Below are positions 1-7,576 of a DNA stretch of 42,425 bases, piece by piece. Where the stretch lies: NCBI GenBank assembly GCA_913043005.1, contig CAJWKU010000013.1, positions 1 to 42,425 of the forward strand, written 5' to 3'. The stretch is from an uncultured Cryomorphaceae bacterium. GTDB lineage: Bacteria > Bacteroidota > Bacteroidia > Flavobacteriales > Schleiferiaceae. Both the position numbers and the translations under genes were made by a program. Each line of letters opens with the position of its first letter. The stretch's first letter is position 1. Below the pieces are notes generated by a model. It did not search any database and was not told the DNA's origin. It saw nothing but the letters and a program-made list of their open reading frames with translations.

Positions 1-55
1 TACTTATGATTTGAAGAGCCTTCACCGTATTCACTAAAGAATAGATCTGAACATG
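1..55. repeat. Exact 55-base direct repeat, copy 1 (window edge)
   Basis: Bases 1-55 are identical to 541-595; base 56 differs (c versus g). The spacing is 540 bases, an exact 180 codons, so the repeat is in frame and encodes the start of each lamin-tail domain. Because this copy touches the window edge, the true repeat may extend further left. Confidence 0.95.
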
Positions 56-923
56 CTCCGGGAAGAGGTCCTCCACCGCCGCCACCGCTTACACAACTGC
101 TACTATGAGATCCAATATAGGTCCATGTATTTTGCGGATAAACATCCCATTCTAAAGCCCCAGTAGTCCAATCAGTTGACCCACCAGTTATACTTGCCAT
201 TCTAACCAAAGTATGGTTAGCTGTTGATCCTGAACCGACTGCCCAGCTACTTCCGGGATCAACTCCAGGAACCCCCAGAACATCAATAGTATCAGTTCCA
301 TCAAAGAGGATCAGAGCATCATCTCCATTAAAGTGAACGATTGAAGGGTAAGATAATATGGTATCCGCAGCAGCCTGAATTAAACTATCTGCTTGATTTG
401 TAGAAACTAGGTAAACATCACCGGAAGCAATAGAGGCATTACTTGTAAAAGTGTTCGTGTATGAACCTCCATTACCACTTAGGTAAACGGTATATCCTGC
501 AAGTGAAATTGCACTTGATGTTGGATTGTATATTTCAATGTACTTATGATTTGAAGAGCCTTCACCGTATTCACTAAAGAATAGATCTGAACATGGGGTT
601 GAACTCACTATGATGCTTCCAGTCATGAAAGAGGCATGAGGGTCACATTGATAATTATAAACTCCAGGTGATGAAAATACATGAGAATAAACCCATGCTC
701 CACCCGTTGCCGTACCAGAGCCAAAACTTGCTGGATTCCCGGGAAAAGCAGACTGATTTCCATTGACATTATGGGTTCCGCTGGCTTGTGTCCAGGTTAC
801 AGTATCTCCTTGGTTAATTGACAGTGTTGATGGGGTAAATGACATAGTCACGGACACATTATGATTAGTTGCAAAAGCAGCTATTGATATAAATGTCAGA
901 AATAACGAGTAGATGTGTTTCAT
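1..923 (-). CDS. Secreted cupredoxin-like plus lamin-tail-domain protein (C-terminus cut off by window edge)
   Basis: Reading the minus strand from ATG at 923 gives 307 open codons that run off the left edge. A signal peptide (about residues 1-18, ending AAFA) is followed by a plastocyanin-like domain (about 19-108) with candidate copper ligands: the His of GTHNV, then Cys, His and Met of CDPHASFM. A lamin-tail domain (about 110-280) starts at CSDLFFSEYGEG and includes the typical YIEIYNPT and NGDDALILFDG segments. After a six-glycine linker a second lamin-tail domain begins with the same residues and is cut off. Lamin-tail domains occur in secreted bacterial nucleases and surface proteins, often as binding or anchoring modules. 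It lies 93 bases downstream of the seven-gene envelope unit and could be its last member or a separate gene. A T9SS signal may lie beyond the edge. The domain calls come from reading the sequence; the role is unknown. Confidence 0.8.
   Translation of the reverse strand, partial: MKHIYSLFLTFISIAAFATNHNVSVTMSFTPSTLSINQGDTVTWTQASGTHNVNGNQSAFPGNPASFGSGTATGGAWVYSHVFSSPGVYNYQCDPHASFMTGSIIVSSTPCSDLFFSEYGEGSSNHKYIEIYNPTSSAISLAGYTVYLSGNGGSYTNTFTSNASIASGDVYLVSTNQADSLIQAAADTILSYPSIVHFNGDDALILFDGTDTIDVLGVPGVDPGSSWAVGSGSTANHTLVRMASITGGSTDWTTGALEWDVYPQNTWTYIGSHSSSCVSGGGGGGPLPGACSDLFFSEYGEGSSNHK
541..595. repeat. Exact 55-base direct repeat, copy 2
   Basis: This is the internal copy of the repeat at 1-55. 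It encodes, on the minus strand, the CSDLFFSEYGEGSSNHKY start of the first lamin-tail domain. Identity at the DNA level, including third codon positions, implies recent duplication or gene conversion between the two domains. Confidence 0.95.
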
Positions 924-1016
924 AAGTTTTGGATTTTTCTAAGATGTAAAAGTAAGGGATCTCAGATGGTTTTGTGAATGGATTTATTATTAAAATGTTA
1001 ATTAAATGTAAATATT

Positions 1017-2219
1017 TTATTCGAAGTCAAGAGTACACTTAAAACGAGATATCCTGCCATTTCCAGCATCGACAACATAAAGTATTTTTTTCCAAAAAGC
1101 TATAGCTCTAGGTTCGTTAAATTGCATGGGGCCATCTCCCTCTCCTCCAAATGAAACCTGAACATATTTCTTTTCTCCGCTGGCAGGTGGCGGCGGAACA
1201 CCTTCTAATCCATTTGCAGTAAACTGATAAAGCGAATCTTTTTCGCTATCCACAACAAATAAATACCTACTAGCATCCCCTGCCATGGCAATTGATATAG
1301 GAGATTTAAATCTATTTGGCTCATTAATTGAGTGCAATGCGAGACTTGTATCCTTGGGGTAAATATTGGGAATGTAATCAGCTCCAAAGTCAGTTTCTAT
1401 AAATTCAATGTTTTGTACCTGTAGTGCCTGATCTTCATCAATGCTGGTGAACCAAAAGTCATCACCAGTACCAGCGGTATACTGAGGAGGTTGAGCAAAT
1501 GATACTAGTCCACTTGGTGTCTTAAAATAGTTTGTGTATAGTCCAGAGGAAGTACTTACGGATATTGGTGAAAGGAATTCGTCATTATTATCAAATAAAA
1601 TAATCGCATCATCTGGACCTTGATTGGCATTATTCTCAGATGGGCCACTCCTGCTAACATAGTATCTGTTATTTTTTTCTGAATTGAGATTCCCTAAAAT
1701 GGCTATTTGCGTAAACTCTACTTGAGCATCTGAAGTTGAAAATGTATTTTTAAAATAAAACGGATGGATAGTCTTATTGATTATTAAAGCATTCTGTAGA
1801 TTATAATCGCCATTTGGTTGCAATTGATTAATTCGATAAATACAGCTAAGATTATAGGCAACAGAATTTATTACCGTATCATAAGATCCGATTGCAAGTA
1901 AATTGAATCGTCGATCTTGACGCACATATTTTACTCCTGGCACGCTTAGCCTACCTTGCTCAACGCCAGATTCATTTAGGCAAACAATTTGCTCAGTTGC
2001 CGCATCAACAATATAGAACAGCTCATCGAAACCAATACAAATATCATTAGGGTAAACAAAACCTGAAAATGCTGGTTGGATCGGAACATAAGCAATATCT
2101 CTAACGCTATAATTGGGAACTTCTATAAATCCTAAATCTGTTTTTGTCCCCAAATAACCTTCGCATGAGTTTAAAAAAATCAAAGACAAAACAGCGTATA
2201 TGTAGTTAATTATTTTCAT
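1017..2219 (-). CDS. Lipoprotein with NHL-like beta-propeller repeats
   Basis: This 400-residue protein starts with a lipoprotein signal peptide whose lipobox FLNSC predicts lipidation of Cys19 and an outer-membrane location. The rest contains repeats of the type 'gene-specific loop, then YIVDAATEQIVCLNESG', 'LFVVDSEKDSLYQFTANG' and 'LYVVDAGNGRISRFK', as in NHL or six-bladed beta-propellers. The last two repeats, near residues 305-395, are the clearest. Its start overlaps the stop of the PorV/PorQ-like gene by ATGA, so the two are probably translationally coupled; it is the last gene of the seven-gene unit. In such a unit it may be a surface-exposed binding partner of the TonB receptor, but no SusD-like helical repeats are visible and the ligand is unknown. 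Confidence 0.75.
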   Translation of the reverse strand: MKIINYIYAVLSLIFLNSCEGYLGTKTDLGFIEVPNYSVRDIAYVPIQPAFSGFVYPNDICIGFDELFYIVDAATEQIVCLNESGVEQGRLSVPGVKYVRQDRRFNLLAIGSYDTVINSVAYNLSCIYRINQLQPNGDYNLQNALIINKTIHPFYFKNTFSTSDAQVEFTQIAILGNLNSEKNNRYYVSRSGPSENNANQGPDDAIILFDNNDEFLSPISVSTSSGLYTNYFKTPSGLVSFAQPPQYTAGTGDDFWFTSIDEDQALQVQNIEFIETDFGADYIPNIYPKDTSLALHSINEPNRFKSPISIAMAGDASRYLFVVDSEKDSLYQFTANGLEGVPPPPASGEKKYVQVSFGGEGDGPMQFNEPRAIAFWKKILYVVDAGNGRISRFKCTLDFE

Positions 2220-3235
2220 GATTTAATTCTTTTTTGAGTAAATACTAAACCAACCGTATTTCTCCATCCCATAAAATCTGTCTTTTGTACCGCAAAGTCG
2301 AAGTGCAATTTATAATTACCTAACGGCATTTTCCATCCTAATCCTCCAACAGGCCATGTCTGTCCCATTTCATTTATTCTGAATCCCATTCTTATTACTA
2401 AATTCTCGGAAGCTAAAAATTCAGAACCTATTCGGTAATTTTCAGCATTGTCATTTGGATGAACTAATTGAGCAGCTATCCTAATGGAATTATCTCCTCT
2501 TTTCCAAGGGATAAAGCTAAACCCCATTGCAAATTCCGTTGGTAAAGTATTGGATTCAAGCCCCTGAATTTCTGACCTATTAAATAATACTGCCTGGTAT
2601 GCTCCATTAAGACTCGAAGAGGCTCCAAAATTTCTTAATAAAACTGCAAAACATAGGTCATTTAAGTCAGTAGTATATAAAAAGCCTACATCTGCTGCTG
2701 TTGATAATGAAGTGTATGTTCCTGATTGACTTCCTGTCGTATAAGATTCAGAAATTGATTTTAATGTCAATCCTAATTGAAATTGTTCAGTTAATTGCTT
2801 AGAATAAGTCACTCCAATGCTCGATTGAGATGAATAAAGATTATATCCAGTTCCTTCTGGTCGAAATTCAGTTCGTTCAGAATATGAGGGAGATTGAATT
2901 CTATTTAGCACTATACCCCATGATGAAGATGATTTTTGGTCCGGTAATGATGCGACAAATCCAATTTGTTTCAACCCCCCTGCAAGTTGTAAATGACTTA
3001 GGGTAAAAGAAGAAGAATTTAGAGATGATAGACCGGCAGGATTTTGCAATGCTGAATATGCATCACCTGGCAGTGCGGCAGAGGCACCACCCATGCCAGC
3101 AGATCGAACACTTAGGTCATTTTTTAAAAAGGTAAATGCAGATTGACCCGCCCGCTCGCCTCCATAAGAAGGTAATAGCTGCCCTTTAGAAATCAAACTG
3201 AACACAATGGTTAATATGGATAAAAAAGTCTTCAT
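2216..3235 (-). CDS. PorV/PorQ-family outer membrane beta-barrel protein
   Basis: This 339-residue protein has a signal peptide (about 1-18, ending SKGQ) and the PorV/PorQ-family N-terminal signature SVRSAGMGGASAALPGDAYS followed by NPAGLSSL. The remainder has alternating hydrophobic strands expected of a FadL-like barrel. PorV shuttles T9SS cargo from the translocon to the attachment complex and PorQ belongs to the same family, but many family members of unknown role sit in operons with secreted proteins. The gene overlaps its upstream neighbour (TonB receptor stop) and its downstream neighbour (propeller lipoprotein start) by ATGA. Its place in a unit containing T9SS cargo suggests a dedicated surface-export or barrel partner; that is inference. 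Confidence 0.8.
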   Translation of the reverse strand: MKTFLSILTIVFSLISKGQLLPSYGGERAGQSAFTFLKNDLSVRSAGMGGASAALPGDAYSALQNPAGLSSLNSSSFTLSHLQLAGGLKQIGFVASLPDQKSSSSWGIVLNRIQSPSYSERTEFRPEGTGYNLYSSQSSIGVTYSKQLTEQFQLGLTLKSISESYTTGSQSGTYTSLSTAADVGFLYTTDLNDLCFAVLLRNFGASSSLNGAYQAVLFNRSEIQGLESNTLPTEFAMGFSFIPWKRGDNSIRIAAQLVHPNDNAENYRIGSEFLASENLVIRMGFRINEMGQTWPVGGLGWKMPLGNYKLHFDFAVQKTDFMGWRNTVGLVFTQKRIKS

Positions 3236-6090
3236 ATTTTAAATGTCAATCCATAGAGTATTTGCCTCGGAGCTTGATATCTTGCCGGGTTTCTTGGGTC
3301 TAGGCCACTTTCTTGAGGGCCATTAAATTCCGGCCTAGGGTCACGCCACTCATTGGGAACATCATCCCCATATTCATATGCCTTTCCTGTAATTGGATTT
3401 ATTATTTGTGAATTGAATCGATTGAAAATATTTCTTATTTCTAAAGAAAATGTAATTCCTTTTGATCTCTTACCACCTAGCAATGTATAACTCCATTTTG
3501 TATCCCAATTTAACCATGGATTGGCTATTTTAGAAAGATACTGATCAATTAAAGGCCTGTATTCCGGGCGGCCAAGGTCATTGGTGCCTGTATATTCATA
3601 TGGGGTGTATCGATAGCCTGAGGATCCATTAAATTGTAAATACCCATTAAGCCCTTTGAGAGAGAAACCATTAATCTTGAGACTTGAATCTGGATTAAAA
3701 AAGATCCCAAAATTGCTACTCCACGGTCTATCCCAAGCCAGAAAGTTTTCTCGAGTCAAAGAGACTTCTCCATTTTGCTCAATTTGAAGCGATGATTCTC
3801 TGGCGGAGTTAGATTTCCCTCTGGCTATTTGCAAGCTTAAATTACCAAATAGTCTAATGTGCTTACCAAATCGGTAATCTAGCCCCAATTCAACTCCTTG
3901 AATTTTAGCATAATCTTGATTGATATACATTGTCTTTGTTACGGGTCTTCCCGTCTGATCATTTACTATAACTCTTCGGGACACGATATAGTCAAATCGA
4001 TTATTATTAAAAGCACTGGTAGTAAATGCTAGATCTCTAGTGATAGCCGCTTTATAGCCTACCTCATATGACACATTAACCTCGGGGTCTAGGTCAGGAT
4101 TACCTAAAAAGCTCAGAAAACTTCGATCCTGATAAACAGGATCCAATCCAGCATATAAAAATCTGGGGTGGGGAAGTCTCATATTATGCCCATAATTAAA
4201 GTAGAGAACATTATTTGGTGTTACGGGAAATGAAACATTAATTCTAGGTAAAAGTCTAGCCTTCCATCTTAATCCACCCAATAATAATGTTTTATCTAGA
4301 TAATTATTTCTTATTTCGTCAATTACTGGTGCGTTTAAATCAGAAACAGCCTGATCTGCAAATTTTCCAGGTGCCCAATAATTTAATCTTAGCCCGATAC
4401 TCGCTTGTATTCCCTTGTAATTGATCCTGTCTTCAAAAAATGCTCCACCTTTTTGGGGCTGAACTTTCCAAATATCATTTGATGAACCTATGCTAATAGA
4501 AGGAGTAGTTGTGCTATCATTAACTATTATCGGAGCTCCAACCCATGGTTTTATAATATCTACCCACTGATAAGCGTTAATTTGATGCTCCCAACCAAAA
4601 ACTATTTGTTGTATTCCATCATCAGGATAATAATTCATTTTAGCTTTAAGAGTATATTCTTCCGCATAGTGATCATGCCATGTAGAAGAAATACCACCAT
4701 TATTCACCAGTCCGTTTCCTGGCTGTATAAAGTAAATTCCGGATGGGTCATATGGATTAAAAATTCCTATCGGATAAGAGGCAATATTATCTTCATCTAA
4801 AAGTGCATCTAACGTTTCCGTCCTAAATGGTCTCCCATTTGCGTCTGCTCTCAAATTCGTGAACATCCTTCCAGCACTTATTGTTAAACCCCAATTAGGG
4901 TTGAAAACATGAGTGAAATTCAGAGCAGTTAAGTTGCTATGGTGAGTGTAGGTAGTGGCATTATCCAGGTTTAAACTTCTTCTATATTGATATCCAGGTG
5001 CCAGAATTGCATCAAAGCCAACTATTTGCAGTGTTCTTGAATTCTGATTGATATTTAATGAGTGTTGATTCGTTAAAGTCAACTTTGTGGCTGGAGTTAT
5101 TTGCCATCGAATTTTGGCAGTGTGCGTCCATGAATTCCTTTGTCTTGGCGACCATATTTTAGTACCATCGTTAAACAGACTAGAATATAACTGATTTGCA
5201 ACATTTGGAAAATAATCATCTGTTAGGTCCATAGTAGCGGCATTAAATACAGTCATTTTATTCTTGGTAAATGGAATAGGAAATGAAATATTTATTTCCG
5301 CTTGATCTGTATTGAAACTTGAAGGCGATCTTGAATTTATATCTCGTTGTAGGTATAAATAGTCACGATTTAATCTTCCTGAAATCTCGAGGTGCTTACC
5401 TCCTTCACGAATTTTTGTTGAAACAACTCCTGAAGAACCTCCGCCATACTCAGCTGATGCTCCTCCAGTTGTTACTTTAATGCTTTGGATCGCTGATGAT
5501 TGAACTTGAACTCCAAAACCAGTTCCAGCAAGGGGATCTTGTGCAGAAATACCATCGACGAGATATTCTGTTTCATAGACTCTGGCCCCCCGGATTTGAA
5601 TCCCATCACTGGTTTTTGAAACTCCAGCTTGAAGAGATATGACTTCCTCCACCCCCCGGACTCCCATCTGACTAATATCATCTCTATTGATTGATCTTTC
5701 ACTTTTTGCGGACTCAAGATCGACCTGAGATTTTTGACCAACTACAGTCACTGTTTGCAGGACATCAACGGAAGAAGAAAGTTTGACATTTAAAATCTTG
5801 ATTTCTCCTTTTTCAAGTCGGATCCCATTTATTACTTGCGTTCCATAACCTATAAATTGAACTTTTATAGAAAAATCTCCAGAGGGTACTTGCGGAATGT
5901 TATAATCCCCATTAAAATTTGTTACCGTAGAAAGATATGTCCCTACAAGTGTTATACCCACATTAGGTAGGGTTTCTCCCGTTTCACTGTCAGTTATAGT
6001 TCCCTTTAGGCCGCTCATATTTTGCCCCCATGCTGAAAATGAACTGATAAATGTTAATAAAAGAATTATGATCCTACCAGTTGAAGTCAT
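3232..6090 (-). CDS. TonB-dependent receptor with carboxypeptidase-like regulatory domain
   Basis: About 952 residues from the ATG at 6090. This start is preferred to an upstream ATG at 6132 because it directly begins a signal peptide (MTSTGRIIILLLTFISSF, cleaved near AWGQ) and reduces overlap with the upstream gene to 17 bases. Domains in order: carboxypeptidase-D regulatory-like Ig fold (GTITDSETGETLPNVGITLVG), plug domain (GVRGVEEVISLQAGV, then IQIRGARVYETEYLVDG and GGASAEYGGGSSGVVS), and a long beta-barrel ending with a hydrophobic/aromatic strand (RQILYGLTFKI). Such receptors import large or scarce substrates through the outer membrane using TonB-ExbBD energy. No susD follows; instead PorV/PorQ-like and beta-propeller lipoprotein genes are coupled to it. 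The substrate cannot be read from the sequence. Confidence 0.9.
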   Translation of the reverse strand: MTSTGRIIILLLTFISSFSAWGQNMSGLKGTITDSETGETLPNVGITLVGTYLSTVTNFNGDYNIPQVPSGDFSIKVQFIGYGTQVINGIRLEKGEIKILNVKLSSSVDVLQTVTVVGQKSQVDLESAKSERSINRDDISQMGVRGVEEVISLQAGVSKTSDGIQIRGARVYETEYLVDGISAQDPLAGTGFGVQVQSSAIQSIKVTTGGASAEYGGGSSGVVSTKIREGGKHLEISGRLNRDYLYLQRDINSRSPSSFNTDQAEINISFPIPFTKNKMTVFNAATMDLTDDYFPNVANQLYSSLFNDGTKIWSPRQRNSWTHTAKIRWQITPATKLTLTNQHSLNINQNSRTLQIVGFDAILAPGYQYRRSLNLDNATTYTHHSNLTALNFTHVFNPNWGLTISAGRMFTNLRADANGRPFRTETLDALLDEDNIASYPIGIFNPYDPSGIYFIQPGNGLVNNGGISSTWHDHYAEEYTLKAKMNYYPDDGIQQIVFGWEHQINAYQWVDIIKPWVGAPIIVNDSTTTPSISIGSSNDIWKVQPQKGGAFFEDRINYKGIQASIGLRLNYWAPGKFADQAVSDLNAPVIDEIRNNYLDKTLLLGGLRWKARLLPRINVSFPVTPNNVLYFNYGHNMRLPHPRFLYAGLDPVYQDRSFLSFLGNPDLDPEVNVSYEVGYKAAITRDLAFTTSAFNNNRFDYIVSRRVIVNDQTGRPVTKTMYINQDYAKIQGVELGLDYRFGKHIRLFGNLSLQIARGKSNSARESSLQIEQNGEVSLTRENFLAWDRPWSSNFGIFFNPDSSLKINGFSLKGLNGYLQFNGSSGYRYTPYEYTGTNDLGRPEYRPLIDQYLSKIANPWLNWDTKWSYTLLGGKRSKGITFSLEIRNIFNRFNSQIINPITGKAYEYGDDVPNEWRDPRPEFNGPQESGLDPRNPARYQAPRQILYGLTFKI

Positions 6091-7567
6091 ACTGTATAAT
6101 TTGTTCAAGTATAAGTTTGAGAGCAGTGTCACTAGCTGCTACTCTATGCAATTCTACAGAGAAAAAGACTTCATTTATCTTATTAGGGTCACCTAAATAC
6201 TTTCGTCTTACTCCAACTATATTGTCGCCTTGCCAACCACTAAGTTTTGTAAGCTGAGCCCTGTAAAATGGTTCCGCATCAGCAGAGGGAATAATGGGGC
6301 TAATCCCAATAAGAATGCTGGAGGGGTTGAGGTCAGGGTAATTTCCTGAAACCTGGGGAATTATGGCACTATCTGGAACAAGCCTAACCTGACCACTTGA
6401 GCTTACAATTCCATTCATTGGAAATGAACCTAAATAAGGGGATAAATCTGTTGAGGGCCCAAACGCTGTGGTTGTTAATAGTTTTCCTTCATTCGTGCAA
6501 TATTGTTGCAAAGCTAGCGCCATGTGCGCAAGCAGTGGCTGAGTGAGACCAGTAAAAGGATCTAAAGCATTATCAGAGTTCGTCACGACTAAAACCTTTT
6601 CATATTGGCTAAGTATATGCTTGAAAGTGGGGTTCCAATAGTATGGGCGAGACTCTCCATTATTTGCCTCTAAATCGAGAATGTCAAAACCAATGGGAAT
6701 TGCGGATAGCCATCCAGAATACAAATTGGTTATTACAGTTGTTTGGCTAGATACAAAAAGTAGATTTGAACTTGGTCTTGTCAATATTGTGGGTAGTGCA
6801 CTATCAGCTGTGCTGGTAGCTCCTGCTATATCTGTTACTCTCACTTGAAAAATATTCGCGCTGTCTATTTTGATTCCTGTAACTTCTGAATATGATGGTT
6901 CTGAATTGCTACCATAGTATAGTTCAGCTTGAAACGGAGAGATCAGATTCTCATTTAAAACAAATGTCACCTGACTTTGATTAGGATCTAAAGCAAACCA
7001 AGAACCTTCATTAAATCTAAATTCAGCAGATTGAATTGTTTGGTCTCCATCGGGATCTGTAGCATCCCACTTGTATGTTAAAACTCCAATGTTGGTGCCA
7101 GCACTTTGGGTTACTTTATCGATCAATGCTATTGGTGGAGAATTCTTGAGAGGAATACTAACGGAAGCGGGAGTTGGGTCAATCAATCCTTCATTATCTA
7201 TTGACCTGACCCTTAATTTGATATCAGTAGTGTCTTGTCCTTCTGGTATAGAAAAATTAAAAGTACTGTCTTGCTTAAAGGTGCGTTTCCAATTATAATT
7301 AGTTCCTCCATCAGGGGTTGATATGCTGTCAATAGAGATATCATAACCTACGACATAACCATCACGATCAGTCCCATACCATGACATTTGAACTATAGAA
7401 TTCAATCTATTTGGGCCAATTAAGTTGATTGAATCAATTGCGAGCTTAGTGTCGGGTGGCAAATTTTCATTGGCTTTCCCTCTATCGCAGCCCCCAAAAA
7501 CAAGTACCATCGAAAGAAACAAAATCTTCAATGGATCAAATGAGAAAATAGGCACAATGACTTTCAT
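6074..7567 (-). CDS. Lipoprotein with fibronectin-III-like region and a C-terminal region of possible Rossmann type
   Basis: This 497-residue protein has a lipobox VFGGC near residue 27 after a hydrophobic stretch; the start could also be a few codons later. Residues about 45-145 (WYGTDRDGYVVGYDISID, then FKQDSTFNFSIPEGQD and LRVRSIDNEG) look like a fibronectin-III or Ig-like fold. A second beta-rich region at about 150-255 contains KWDATDPDGDQTIQSAEFRF. The C-terminal part (about 265-497) has alternating segments such as LLFVSSQTTVITNLYSGWL, EKVLVVTNSDNALD and LLAHMALALQQYCTNEGKL, which could be a flavodoxin- or glutamine-amidotransferase-like fold with no obvious catalytic triad. It lies between the T9SS cargo gene and the TonB receptor gene and overlaps the latter by 17 bases. 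Function unrecognised. Confidence 0.7.
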   Translation of the reverse strand: MKVIVPIFSFDPLKILFLSMVLVFGGCDRGKANENLPPDTKLAIDSINLIGPNRLNSIVQMSWYGTDRDGYVVGYDISIDSISTPDGGTNYNWKRTFKQDSTFNFSIPEGQDTTDIKLRVRSIDNEGLIDPTPASVSIPLKNSPPIALIDKVTQSAGTNIGVLTYKWDATDPDGDQTIQSAEFRFNEGSWFALDPNQSQVTFVLNENLISPFQAELYYGSNSEPSYSEVTGIKIDSANIFQVRVTDIAGATSTADSALPTILTRPSSNLLFVSSQTTVITNLYSGWLSAIPIGFDILDLEANNGESRPYYWNPTFKHILSQYEKVLVVTNSDNALDPFTGLTQPLLAHMALALQQYCTNEGKLLTTTAFGPSTDLSPYLGSFPMNGIVSSSGQVRLVPDSAIIPQVSGNYPDLNPSSILIGISPIIPSADAEPFYRAQLTKLSGWQGDNIVGVRRKYLGDPNKINEVFFSVELHRVAASDTALKLILEQIIQYDFNW

Positions 7568-7576
7568 TATAATTTC

